Assembly: GCF_030286555.1 (NCBI RefSeq)
Contig: NZ_JASVWF010000003.1
Span: 806,001-870,000, forward strand
From: Actinomycetospora termitidis
GTDB lineage: Bacteria > Actinomycetota > Actinomycetes > Mycobacteriales > Pseudonocardiaceae
Direction of reading: 5' to 3'
DNA length: 64,000 nucleotides
A program made the translations under genes and the position numbers. Every line of letters begins with the position of its first letter. Positions within the stretch are counted from its first letter, which is position 1. Below, in pieces: positions 9,466 to 17,149 of this stretch. The notes under the pieces are model-generated. The model was not told where the DNA came from and searched no databases. It saw only the letters and a program-made list of their open reading frames with translations.

Positions 9466-10967
9466 CGCAGGGCGAGCTCCGCCCGGACCGGCGCGGCCGG
9501 CAGCGTCACCGTCGTCCGGGTATCGCCCGGCACGCTGGTCACCTCGACGGTCCCCCCGTGCTCGGTGACCACGGCGGACACGATCGAGAGGCCGAGCCCG
9601 GTCGAGCCGGTGGTGCGGGCCCGCCCGGCGTCGCCCCGCGCGAACCGCTCCAGCACGTGCGGCAGCAGGTCGGGAGCGATCCCGGGCCCGTCGTCGCGGA
9701 CCACCAACCGGACCCGGTCGTCGGTCCGGGCGAGCTCCACGACGACGTCGGTCCCCTCCGGGGTGTGGGTGCGCGCGTTGGCGAGCAGGTTCGCGACGAC
9801 CTGGTGCAGCCGCTCCGGGTCACCGACCACCATCACGTCCGTCTCGCCGTCCGGCAGATCCAGCGACCAGCGGTGCCCGGGCGCGGCGGCATGGGCGTCG
9901 GACACGGCGTCGACGACCAGCCGCACCAGATCGACGGGCTCGCGGGCGAGCGGGCGGCCCGCGTCGAGCCGTGCGAGCAGGAGCAGGTCCTCGACCAGCA
10001 GCGTCATGCGTTCGGTCTGGGAGCCGACCCGCTCCAGCATCGCCCCGACCTCGTCCGGCGTCCCGGCCGCGCCCGAGCCCATCCGCCGTCGGGCCAGCTC
10101 GGAGTAGCCGCGGATGGCCGCGAGCGGGGTGCGCAGCTCGTGGGAGGCGTCCGCGACGAACTGCCGGACCCGGGTCTCGGACTCCTGGCGGGCCGCGAGG
10201 GAGCGGGCGACGTGGTCGAGCATGCGATTGAAGGCGACGCCGACCTGGCCGATCTCGGTCCGCGGGTCGGCGTCGGCCTCGGGGACGCGATCGCGCAGCT
10301 GCACCTCGCCGCGCTCGAGGGGGAGCTCCGAGACGCGCCGGGCGGTGGCCGACACCCGGTGCAGCGGCCGGAGCGTCGTGCGGGTCGCGAAGGCCGCGAC
10401 CACCCCGGCCACGAGCACACCCCCGGCGAAGATGATCGTCTCGTTCAGGGCGAGCCGGGCCAGGGTCGCGTCCATGCGGTCGGTGGACACCCCGACCGCG
10501 ACCACCGATCCGTCCGCGGCGGTCCGTGCGGCGGCCCGGTAGGTCTTGCCGAGGGCCGGCACCTCGACCGTCTCCGCCTGCGGCGGACCCTGCCCCGGCT
10601 CGTCGTCGGGCGACACCGCGAGCAGCGGCTCCACGTCCGCCGGGGACAGGGGCACGTCGGCGTTGCGGAAGGTCAGGGCCACCGCGGACACGATGCGGCC
10701 GTCGACCACCCGGACCTGGATGCGGTCCGTGGGCGAGGACGCGCCGAACCCGCCGCCGGCGTCGGGCGGCGGCGGGGGGCCGCCGCCGGCGCCCTGCGGA
10801 CCGGAGGCGGCGAAGCCCAGGGTGCGCGTGACGTCGCCGTCGAGCTGCTGGGTGAGGTAGTGCCGCAGCGACAGCGCCGCGCCGACCCCGACGACCGCAC
10901 ACACGACGAGCAGCAGCACGACCGTCGTCAGGACGATCCGCGCCTGGAGCGAGCGCATGAACCGCAC
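9462..10967 (-). CDS. Membrane sensor histidine kinase (HAMP-HisKA-HATPase)
   Basis: This 501-residue sensor has two transmembrane helices (residues ~9-32 and ~170-190) flanking an extracytoplasmic domain that contains a Gly/Pro-rich stretch (GGGPPPPPDAGGGFG). A HAMP linker and a dimerisation domain follow, with the phospho-accepting H-box DASHELRTPLAAIRGY. The ATPase has an N-box (VVANLLANARTHTP), G1 (VRDDGPGIAP) and G2 (GSTGLGLSIV). It resembles the MprB/TcrY group of actinobacteria. The response-regulator gene ends 4 bp upstream on the same strand, so the two form an operon. The signal sensed is unknown. Confidence 0.93.
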   Translation of the reverse strand: MRFMRSLQARIVLTTVVLLLVVCAVVGVGAALSLRHYLTQQLDGDVTRTLGFAASGPQGAGGGPPPPPDAGGGFGASSPTDRIQVRVVDGRIVSAVALTFRNADVPLSPADVEPLLAVSPDDEPGQGPPQAETVEVPALGKTYRAAARTAADGSVVAVGVSTDRMDATLARLALNETIIFAGGVLVAGVVAAFATRTTLRPLHRVSATARRVSELPLERGEVQLRDRVPEADADPRTEIGQVGVAFNRMLDHVARSLAARQESETRVRQFVADASHELRTPLAAIRGYSELARRRMGSGAAGTPDEVGAMLERVGSQTERMTLLVEDLLLLARLDAGRPLAREPVDLVRLVVDAVSDAHAAAPGHRWSLDLPDGETDVMVVGDPERLHQVVANLLANARTHTPEGTDVVVELARTDDRVRLVVRDDGPGIAPDLLPHVLERFARGDAGRARTTGSTGLGLSIVSAVVTEHGGTVEVTSVPGDTRTTVTLPAAPVRAELALR

Positions 10968-10971
10968 GGTG

Positions 10972-11712
10972 TCACCCGGCGGGCTTGAGGACGTACCCCG
11001 CCCCGCGCACCGTGTGGATCATCGGCGCACGGCCGGCGTCGATCTTCTTGCGCAGGTAGGAGATGTAGAGCTCGACGATGTTCGACTGACCGCCGAAGTC
11101 GTAGTTCCACACCCGGTCGAGGATCTGCGCCTTGGACAGCACGCGGCGCGGGTTGCGCATGAGGAAGCGCAGCAGCTCGAACTCGGTCGCGGTGAGGTCG
11201 ACCTGGTCGCCTCCCCGGAACACCTCGTGCGAGTCCTCGTCGAGCGTGAGGTCCCCGACGACGAGGCCCGCATCGCCACGCACGACGGTCGCCGCCGCGG
11301 CGCGGCGCAGGAGCCCCCGCAGCCGCGCGACGACCTCCTCGAGGCTGAACGGCTTCGTCACGTAGTCGTCCCCGCCCGCGGTGATCCCGGCGACGCGGTC
11401 CTCCACGGCGTCCCGCGCGGTGAGGAACAGGACCGGGACGTCCGGGTGGTCGGCGCGCAGCCGACGCAGCACCTCGAAGCCGTCGATGTCGGGGAGCATC
11501 ACGTCGAGTACGACCACGTCGGGACGGAACTCGCGGCCCTGGCTGACCGCGGTGACGCCGTCGACGGCGCTGCGCACGTCCCAGCCCTCGTAGCGCAGGG
11601 CCATCGACAGGAGATCCGCCAGCGTCGGCTCGTCGTCGACGACCAGGGCGCGGACCGGGCTGCCGTCGGGCCGCCGGAGCTCGGCGCGGACTGCTGCGTT
11701 CATGGTGCTCAC
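10972..11712 (-). CDS. OmpR-family response regulator
   Basis: The 246-residue protein has an N-terminal receiver: acidic pair VDDE, phospho-acceptor in VVLDVMLPDIDGFEVL, conserved Thr in LFLTARD, and Lys in DDYVTKPFSLEE. A winged-helix DNA-binding domain follows (EVFRGGDQVDLTATEFELL, RRVLSKAQILDRVWNY, SNIVELYISYLRKKID). It is of the MprA/TcrA subgroup and is the cognate partner of the kinase 4 bp downstream. Its N-terminal extension before ALVVDDE is unusually Arg/Pro-rich, so the true start may be the second Met (residue 4). The P450 gene ends 43 bp upstream on the same strand, but a functional link is not implied. Confidence 0.93.
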   Translation of the reverse strand: MSTMNAAVRAELRRPDGSPVRALVVDDEPTLADLLSMALRYEGWDVRSAVDGVTAVSQGREFRPDVVVLDVMLPDIDGFEVLRRLRADHPDVPVLFLTARDAVEDRVAGITAGGDDYVTKPFSLEEVVARLRGLLRRAAAATVVRGDAGLVVGDLTLDEDSHEVFRGGDQVDLTATEFELLRFLMRNPRRVLSKAQILDRVWNYDFGGQSNIVELYISYLRKKIDAGRAPMIHTVRGAGYVLKPAG

Positions 11713-11755
11713 GATGGCACCGCCCGATCCGTCCCGGCTGGGTGAACCCTGTGCG

Positions 11756-13096
11756 TCAGCTGTGGACGGGCAGGCTCTTCCAGCCGCGCAGGATGATCGT
11801 GGGACGGCGGGTCGGCGTGCCCGTCAGCCCCAGACCCGGGAACCGGGCGAACAGCTCCCGCAGGGCGACCTCGCCCTCCATGCGCGCCAGCGCCGCGCCC
11901 AGGCAGTAGTGGATCCCGCTGGAGAAGGCGACGTGCTCGCGGGCGTTCGACCGCGTGACGTCGAAACGGTCCGGGTCGGTGAAGACCGCCGGGTCGCGGT
12001 TGGCCGCGCCGAGCACCGTCACGACGATCTCGCCCTCGCGGACGGACACGCCCTCGACCTCGGTGTCGCGGCGGGCGAGCCGGGCGGTGCGCTGGACCGG
12101 CGAGTCGTGGCGCAGGACCTCGTCGACCGCGTTCGGCCACAGGTCGGGCTGCTCGGCGAGCACCGCGCGCTGGTCGGGGTGGGTGGCCAGGCGCTGGGCG
12201 CCGTTGGAGATGAGGTTGACCGTCGTCTCGAAGCCCGCGGCCAGGATGAGCATCGAGGTGGCGACGAGCTCCTGCTCGGTCAGCCCGGACCCGTCGTCGT
12301 CGGAGACGCTCACGAGCTTCGACAACAGGTCGTCGCCGGGGTTCCGGCGGAGCCCGCGCAGGTGGTCGCGCAGCCAGCCGTCGAAGGCCGCGAGGGAGCG
12401 CTCGGCGGGCGCGTAGAGCGACCACGGCAGACCGAAGTCCAGGCTCGCGGCGGCACCGTCGCCCCAGCTCAGGAGCTGGCCGCGCATCTCGGGCGGGACC
12501 CCGAGCATCTCGGCGATCACCGTGACCGGGACCTGGGCGGCGTAGCGCTGCACGAGGTCGACCGGGCCGCGGCGCAGGTCGGGCCCGAGGTCGTCGAGCA
12601 GCTCGCCGACGATCTCCTCGGTGCGGGTGCGCAGCGCGGCGACCGCCTTGGCCGTGAACGCGCGGCTCACCAGACGGCGGTACCGGGCGTGGTCGGGCGG
12701 GTCGACGGCGAGCATCGAGGGGGCGTCGTCGACGCTGGCGTACCGGCGCGGGCCGATCAGGCGCATGCCGACCCGGACCGGCGCCGGGAAGACGGACTCC
12801 CGCTCGGCCACGCCGAAGTCGTCGCTGCGCAGGACGGCCGTGCAGAGATCGTGGTGCGCGGTCACGCGCCCCATCGGGCCCTCGGCGAACGGACGGTGCC
12901 GGCGCAGCTCGCGGTAGTGCTCCCACGGCTCGGCCTGGACCGCCGGGTCGCGCAGCAGCCGCGCGTCGCGGTTGCCCGCCCGTTCGCGGGACGCGATCGC
13001 CGTGCGGAGCAGGCCGTGGGTGAGCCCCCAACGCACCGCGAGTGCGGGAGTGGACGGCACGCCGGAACGGGCACCGTCGACCAGGAACGCGACCAT
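11756..13096 (-). CDS. Cytochrome P450 (CYP107-like)
   Basis: The 446-residue haem monooxygenase shows the I-helix oxygen-binding motif ILAAGFETTVN, the K-helix ExxR (EVLRHDSPVQR) and the haem loop AFSSGIHYCLGAALAR with its cysteine ligand. Class I bacterial P450s of this type hydroxylate small molecules with electrons from a ferredoxin; no ferredoxin gene is adjacent. I start it at the ATG preceded by GAGAGG; the open frame extends upstream but overlaps the divergent regulator and has no further homology. The substrate is unknown. The TetR gene diverges 63 bp away across a perfect palindrome, so substrate- or product-induced derepression is likely. Confidence 0.93.
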   Translation of the reverse strand: MVAFLVDGARSGVPSTPALAVRWGLTHGLLRTAIASRERAGNRDARLLRDPAVQAEPWEHYRELRRHRPFAEGPMGRVTAHHDLCTAVLRSDDFGVAERESVFPAPVRVGMRLIGPRRYASVDDAPSMLAVDPPDHARYRRLVSRAFTAKAVAALRTRTEEIVGELLDDLGPDLRRGPVDLVQRYAAQVPVTVIAEMLGVPPEMRGQLLSWGDGAAASLDFGLPWSLYAPAERSLAAFDGWLRDHLRGLRRNPGDDLLSKLVSVSDDDGSGLTEQELVATSMLILAAGFETTVNLISNGAQRLATHPDQRAVLAEQPDLWPNAVDEVLRHDSPVQRTARLARRDTEVEGVSVREGEIVVTVLGAANRDPAVFTDPDRFDVTRSNAREHVAFSSGIHYCLGAALARMEGEVALRELFARFPGLGLTGTPTRRPTIILRGWKSLPVHS

Positions 13097-13128
13097 ACCG
13101 ATCACCTCTCGCCAACCCGTCGTCAGGA

Positions 13129-13145
13129 ACATACTCAAGGTATGT
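13129..13145. promoter_or_regulatory. Probable TetR operator between P450 and tetR
   Basis: ACATAC-TCAAG-GTATGT is a perfect 6-bp inverted repeat centred between the two divergent start codons and only 14 bp from the regulator start. Such palindromes are typical TetR-family operators. Confidence 0.6.
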
Positions 13146-13159
13146 GACTGACCCCGACT

Positions 13160-13789
13160 ATGCTCGGCACCGTGGCGGAGGTCAAGACACGACGGGGCGA
13201 GTACACCGAGTCGACCCGTCGCGCCCTGCTCGACGCCGCGTCCCGGCTGTTCACCGAACGCGGCTTCGCGAAGACCTCCCTGGACGACGTGGCCGCCGAC
13301 GCCCGTGTGACCAAGGGCGCGATCTACCACCACTTCTCCAGCAAGACCGGCCTGTTCGAGGTCCTCTTCGACGAGCTCGAGCTGACCGAGAACACGGCGG
13401 CGCGCGCGGCGTTCGAGGCGCAGTCCGACCCCGGCCTCGGCGCGCTCGCCGCGCTCGACCAGTTCCTGCTGGCCTGCTGCGAGCCGGTGTACGGGGCGAT
13501 CGTCTTCCGGGAGGCGCCGGTGGCGCTGGGCTGGGACGGCTGGCGCCGGTGCGAGGAGAAGTACTCCTACGCGCTGCTCGACGACCTGATCGCCGGCATG
13601 GTCGACGGCGGGATGATCCCGGCGTCGATGCGCACCGAGGCCACCGTGACGGTCGCCTTCGGGATGTTGGGCGCGGCGGGCCAGCTCCTCGCGCGCACCC
13701 CGCCCGAGGACCGGGAGCGGGTGCGCGGCGAGTGCCGGGTGCCGTTCGTAGCGCTGCTGGCCGGGATGAGTAGCTCCACGCATTCGTGA
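13160..13789 (+). CDS. TetR-family transcriptional regulator
   Basis: The 209-residue protein has the canonical TetR helix-turn-helix (LLDAASRLFTERGFAKTSLD, then VTKGAIYHHFSSKTGLFEVL) at residues ~20-65 and a helical ligand-binding domain behind it. The conserved segment GAIVFREAPVALGWDGWRR matches a common subgroup of actinobacterial TetR regulators. It diverges from the P450 gene and probably represses both itself and that gene. A GTG 12 bp downstream is an alternative start; no clear Shine-Dalgarno precedes the ATG. Confidence 0.93.
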   Translation: MLGTVAEVKTRRGEYTESTRRALLDAASRLFTERGFAKTSLDDVAADARVTKGAIYHHFSSKTGLFEVLFDELELTENTAARAAFEAQSDPGLGALAALDQFLLACCEPVYGAIVFREAPVALGWDGWRRCEEKYSYALLDDLIAGMVDGGMIPASMRTEATVTVAFGMLGAAGQLLARTPPEDRERVRGECRVPFVALLAGMSSSTHS

Positions 13790-14106
13790 CGCCGGGTCGC
13801 ACGGCACGGTTCCGGGGCATGGCCTCCACTCCCGCCCGCCCCGTCACCGCCGCCTTCTCCGCGCAGGCCGCGCTGTCGTTCGCCGCCTCGCTGCTCGCCC
13901 TCGGCGTCGGCCTCGTCTACCTGCCCGTCGACGGCTGGATCCGCGGCTTCCTCGCCGTCGGCCTGCTCTGGTGCGTGACCTCGGCGTTCACGCTCGCGAA
14001 GGTCGTCCGGGACCGACAGGACGAGGGCACGATCGTCAGCCGCGTCGACCAGGCCCGGCTCGACAAGCTGCTCGCCGAGCACGACCCGTTCACGTCGTCG
14101 GGCTGA
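13786..14106 (+). CDS. YiaA/YiaB-type small membrane protein
   Basis: The 106-residue product has two hydrophobic helices (FSAQAALSFAASLLALGVGL and IRGFLAVGLLWCVTSAFTL) joined by a short YLPVDGW turn, then a charged C-terminus (VVRDRQDEGTIVSRVDQARL). This is the YiaA/YiaB domain layout, of unknown role in the inner membrane. A GTG start would overlap the tetR stop as GTGA; an ATG at 13819 giving MASTPARP is an equally plausible start. It is probably co-transcribed with tetR. Confidence 0.8.
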   Translation: MTPGRTARFRGMASTPARPVTAAFSAQAALSFAASLLALGVGLVYLPVDGWIRGFLAVGLLWCVTSAFTLAKVVRDRQDEGTIVSRVDQARLDKLLAEHDPFTSSG

Positions 14107-14183
14107 CGTCCCCCAACGTGGCAGCACAGCGCGTTGCTGTCATCCAGTGGCAGTGACGCCGCATCGTCGACAGCTCGGGCCGA

Positions 14184-14414
14184 CTACGGCCGCGGACGCC
14201 CCGCCGCGCGACGGCACCAGCCGCCCCGGGTCGTCGACATGCGCCGCTTCGTCGACGGCATCAGCTCGCCGTGCAGCACGTACTCGCCGCCCTCCCACGC
14301 CCAGTGGAGGAACCGTTCCTCCCACGGCCGGTCCAGCAGGTTGACCCGCTCGGACATCTCCTTCTGCTCCGCCCAGAACCGCGTCAGGGCGTCCCACGTG
14401 AGCTTCACCCCCAC
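14184..14414 (-). CDS. Conserved-looking small hypothetical protein (76 aa)
   Basis: A GTG start (VGVKLTWDALTRFWAEQKEM) begins a 76-residue frame rich in Trp and charged residues (RPWEERFLHWAWEGGEYVLH) and ending in a basic tail. The aromatic density and the clean divergent position relative to the LysR gene argue that it is real. I believe similar short proteins occur in other actinomycetes, but I cannot name a family or role. No membrane segment or signal is visible. Confidence 0.55.
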   Translation of the reverse strand: MGVKLTWDALTRFWAEQKEMSERVNLLDRPWEERFLHWAWEGGEYVLHGELMPSTKRRMSTTRGGWCRRAAGRPRP

Positions 14415-14480
14415 GATGCTCCGACGACACCGTCCTCGTGACCAGCGAATACTCCGCGACCCGGGCTTAAGCTGTACTGC

Positions 14481-15383
14481 ATGCTCGACCCGCGACGCCT
14501 CCTCACGCTGCGCGCTGTCGTCCGCGCCGGCTCGATGACCGCGGCCGCCGCCGAGCTCGGCTACACGCCCTCGGCGGTGTCGCAGCAGGTCGCGGCGCTC
14601 GAGCGGGAGACGGCGACACCACTGCTGGTGCGCCACGCCCGCGGGGTGCTGCCGACCGAGGCGGGAGCGCTGCTGGTGGAGCACGCCGACGTCGTCGCGA
14701 ACCGCCTGGCCCGGGCCGCCGAGGAGGTGGCCGACCTCACCGCGCTGCGCGCCGGCCGCCTGCGGCTCGCGTCGTTCGCCAGCGCCGGCGCGCGGCTGCT
14801 GCCCTCCGCGATCGGCGCCTTCCGCCGCCGGCATCCCGCGGTCCGGCTGTCGCTGGAGCTGCGCGAGCCCGACGAGTGCCCGGACCTGCTGCGTGACGGC
14901 GACCTCGACCTGGCCATCACCTTCGGCTACGTGCCCGGGCCCGGACTCGACACCGAGGGCCTCACGGCCACGTTCTTGTCCGACGACGTCGTCAACGTCG
15001 CCCTCCCGGCCGGGGACCCCGCCCTCGAGGGGACGTTCACCCCGACCGACGAGATCGACGTGTCGACCCTCCGCGACGCCGCCTGGATCCGTGACGCGGG
15101 CAGCCTGTGCCGCGAACAGCTCGTCGACATGTGCGCGACGGCGGGCTTCACCCCCAACATCGCATTCGACTCCGACGACTTCCCGATGGTGTCCGGCCTC
15201 GTCGAGTCCGGAGTGGGCGTGGCGCTGGTGCCCGACCTCGCCGTGCACCAGATGGGCCGCAGGGTCGTCCTGCGCCGCCTGCGCCCGCGGGTGGTGCGGC
15301 GCATCGAGGCGCTCACGCTGCCGCACCCCACACCGGCCACCGCGGCGATGCTCGACGTGCTCAGGTCACGTCGGGCGACATGA
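14481..15383 (+). CDS. LysR-family transcriptional regulator
   Basis: The 300-residue protein has a typical LysR winged HTH (RRLLTLRAVVRAGSMTAAAA, YTPSAVSQQVAALERE) followed by a periplasmic-binding-protein-like effector domain. The effector domain is recognisable from LRLASFASAGARLLPSAIGA and LDLAITFGYVPGPGLDTEGL. It diverges from the 76-aa gene, with 66 bp between them, and its stop lies next to that of the convergent meaB. Its target is not evident from the context; the divergent small gene is the first candidate. Confidence 0.93.
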   Translation: MLDPRRLLTLRAVVRAGSMTAAAAELGYTPSAVSQQVAALERETATPLLVRHARGVLPTEAGALLVEHADVVANRLARAAEEVADLTALRAGRLRLASFASAGARLLPSAIGAFRRRHPAVRLSLELREPDECPDLLRDGDLDLAITFGYVPGPGLDTEGLTATFLSDDVVNVALPAGDPALEGTFTPTDEIDVSTLRDAAWIRDAGSLCREQLVDMCATAGFTPNIAFDSDDFPMVSGLVESGVGVALVPDLAVHQMGRRVVLRRLRPRVVRRIEALTLPHPTPATAAMLDVLRSRRAT

Positions 15384-15384
15384 T

Positions 15385-16356
15385 TCAGGAGCCGAACGCC
15401 TCGAGGATGCGATCCGCCGCGAGGGCCGGCGTGAGCTCGCCGTCCAGGACCTCGCGTTCCAGGTCGGAGCGCATCTCCTTCACCTGAGGGTGGTCCTTGA
15501 GCCGGCCGAGCAGGCGCTCGCGGACCATCTGCCAGGTCCAGTCGACCTGCTGGCGGGCGCGCTTGGCCGCGAACTCGTCACGCTCGGACAGGAACTCCTG
15601 GTGGCCGACCAGCGCCGACCAGACGTCGTCGAGACCCGTCCGCTCCTGTGCGGAGCAGGTCAGGACCGGGACGGTCCACGGGTCGCGCTCGCCGCGCAGC
15701 ATCTTCAGCGCCGACTCGAGCTCGCGGGCGGCCCGCTTCGCGTCCCGGGCGTGCGGCCCGTCGGCCTTGTTCACCGCGATGACGTCGGCGATCTCGAGGA
15801 TCCCGCGCTTGATGCCCTGCAGCGAGTCACCGGTGCGGGCCAGGGTGAGGAAGAGGAACGAGTCGACCATCTCGGCGACCGCGGTCTCGGACTGCCCGAC
15901 GCCGACGGTCTCGACGATGACGACGTCGTAGCCCGCCGCCTCCATCACCACCATCGTCTCCCGCGTCGCTTTCGCGACCCCGCCGAGCGTGCCCGCCGTC
16001 GGGGACGGCCGGATGAAGGCGTGGTCGTCGGTCGCGAGCGCGTCCATGCGGGTCTTGTCGCCGAGGATCGACCCGCCGGAGCGGGTCGAGCTGGGGTCGA
16101 CGGCGAGGACGGCGACCTTGCTGCCGGCGGCCGTGAGCTGCGACCCGAGGGCTCCGATGAAGGTCGACTTCCCGACGCCGGGTACGCCCGAGATCCCTAT
16201 CCGCCTCGCCCCTCCCGCCTGCGGCAGGAGCTCGACGAGGAGTTCCTGCGCGGCGTCGCGGTGGTCGGCGCGCGTCGACTCGACGAGCGTGATCGCCCGT
16301 CCGATCCACAGGCGCGAGCCCGAGCGGACGCCCTCGACGTACTTCTCCAGGTCCAC
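15385..16356 (-). CDS. meaB: MeaB, methylmalonyl-CoA mutase-associated GTPase
   Basis: The 323-residue P-loop GTPase (MeaB/ArgK family) protects and reloads B12-dependent methylmalonyl-CoA mutase. Visible motifs are the P-loop GVPGVGKSTF, VDPSSTRSGGSILGDKTRM, VVIVETVGVGQSE (G3) and AVNKADG (G4, NKxD). The C-terminal dimerisation helix region (RQQVDWTWQMVRERLLGRLK) is intact. I chose the GTG at 16356 with AGGAAGGG upstream. Its partner genes mutBA lie 4 kb away on the same strand, separated by a toxin-antitoxin pair and a helicase gene, whereas meaB is often directly next to mutB. Confidence 0.94.
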   Translation of the reverse strand: MDLEKYVEGVRSGSRLWIGRAITLVESTRADHRDAAQELLVELLPQAGGARRIGISGVPGVGKSTFIGALGSQLTAAGSKVAVLAVDPSSTRSGGSILGDKTRMDALATDDHAFIRPSPTAGTLGGVAKATRETMVVMEAAGYDVVIVETVGVGQSETAVAEMVDSFLFLTLARTGDSLQGIKRGILEIADVIAVNKADGPHARDAKRAARELESALKMLRGERDPWTVPVLTCSAQERTGLDDVWSALVGHQEFLSERDEFAAKRARQQVDWTWQMVRERLLGRLKDHPQVKEMRSDLEREVLDGELTPALAADRILEAFGS

Positions 16357-16367
16357 GGGGTCCCTTC

Positions 16368-16769
16368 CTAGACCTTCACGACGACGAGCCCGCGTACGCC
16401 GTCGAGGGCGTCGAAGTCGTCGTCCTGAGTCACGATCGGCAGGCGGTACGCGACGGCGCTGGCGGCGATCCAGAGATCGTTCACGTTCACCCGACGCCGG
16501 CGTTCGGCCAGGTGCACCCGCAGGCGCGCCCACTCGGAGGCGACGTACTCCGTCACGTCGAGGACCTCGGTCAGCGCGTACCTGTCCAAAGTGGTCAGGC
16601 GCCTTGCTCGGGACTCCGAGTCCGGAGCCGCCAGCACTCCGGCATGCAGTTCGGCGAGAGTCACCACCGACAACACCGGATCGTCCGGAAGACCCGACTC
16701 GTCGATCGGCCGCCCCGTCTCGGAGGCGATGAGGACACTGGTGTCGAGGACGGCCCGTCCGGTGGTCAC
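16368..16769 (-). CDS. vapC: VapC-type PIN-domain toxin
   Basis: The 133-residue PIN-domain RNase has the expected acidic residues: Asp in VLDTSVLIA at the N-terminus, Glu in VVTLAELHAGV, and Asp residues in NDLWIAASAV and VTQDDDFD. VapC toxins cleave tRNA or rRNA when freed from their antitoxin. The antitoxin gene immediately upstream overlaps by the four bases ATGA, so the two are translationally coupled. The toxin stop is 11 bp before the meaB start, so meaB may be read from this operon. Confidence 0.9.
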   Translation of the reverse strand: MTTGRAVLDTSVLIASETGRPIDESGLPDDPVLSVVTLAELHAGVLAAPDSESRARRLTTLDRYALTEVLDVTEYVASEWARLRVHLAERRRRVNVNDLWIAASAVAYRLPIVTQDDDFDALDGVRGLVVVKV

Positions 16770-17026
16770 CGAATGGGACCCAGGTCGTCGGTCGTCTCCC
16801 CTGCGAGTTCCCGGAGGTCGTCGCGGAGGCCCGGGTCCGCCTGGGCGTGGCGCACTGCGTCGATCAGTTCGGCGCGGGACATGCCCGTACGGCGGCGCCG
16901 CGGGACCGGCACCAGCTGCGCCACCGGCCGACCGTTCGACGTGATGGTCAGCGACTCCCCCGCCTCGACCCGACGGAGTACGCCTGCTGTGTCGTTGCGG
17001 AGCTCCCGCGACGCGATCTCGGTCAT
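16766..17026 (-). CDS. vapB: Phd/YefM-type antitoxin of the VapBC pair
   Basis: The 86-residue protein begins with the classical Phd/YefM DNA-binding fold (IASRELRNDTAGVLRRVEAG, ESLTITSNGRPVAQLVPVP), which autoregulates such operons. Its C-terminal helical tail (MSRAELIDAVRHAQADPGLR) would wrap the toxin. Upstream (17050-17064) are two TGTAG words 10 bp apart next to a possible -10 (TACACT on the minus strand). They may be part of the autoregulatory promoter, but this is weak. Confidence 0.9.
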   Translation of the reverse strand: MTEIASRELRNDTAGVLRRVEAGESLTITSNGRPVAQLVPVPRRRRTGMSRAELIDAVRHAQADPGLRDDLRELAGETTDDLGPIR

Positions 17027-17149
17027 GGCGGCCTCCCAGTGTCGCAGCCTGTAGCGAAGTGTAGCCCTCTCCCTCGTGAGACGGTGCGCGGACGAGACTG
17101 TCGGACCCCCGCTCTACCGTCGTCGCAAGAGATCGAGAGGGGGCCTCAC

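Noticed and set aside
13097-13807. N-terminal extension of the P450 frame
   Set aside because: It is antisense to tetR and lacks homology; a good Shine-Dalgarno precedes the ATG at 13096.
16847-17149. N-terminal extension of the SNF2 helicase
   Set aside because: The extension overlaps the antitoxin gene and its promoter, while a good ribosome-binding site precedes the ATG at 17150.
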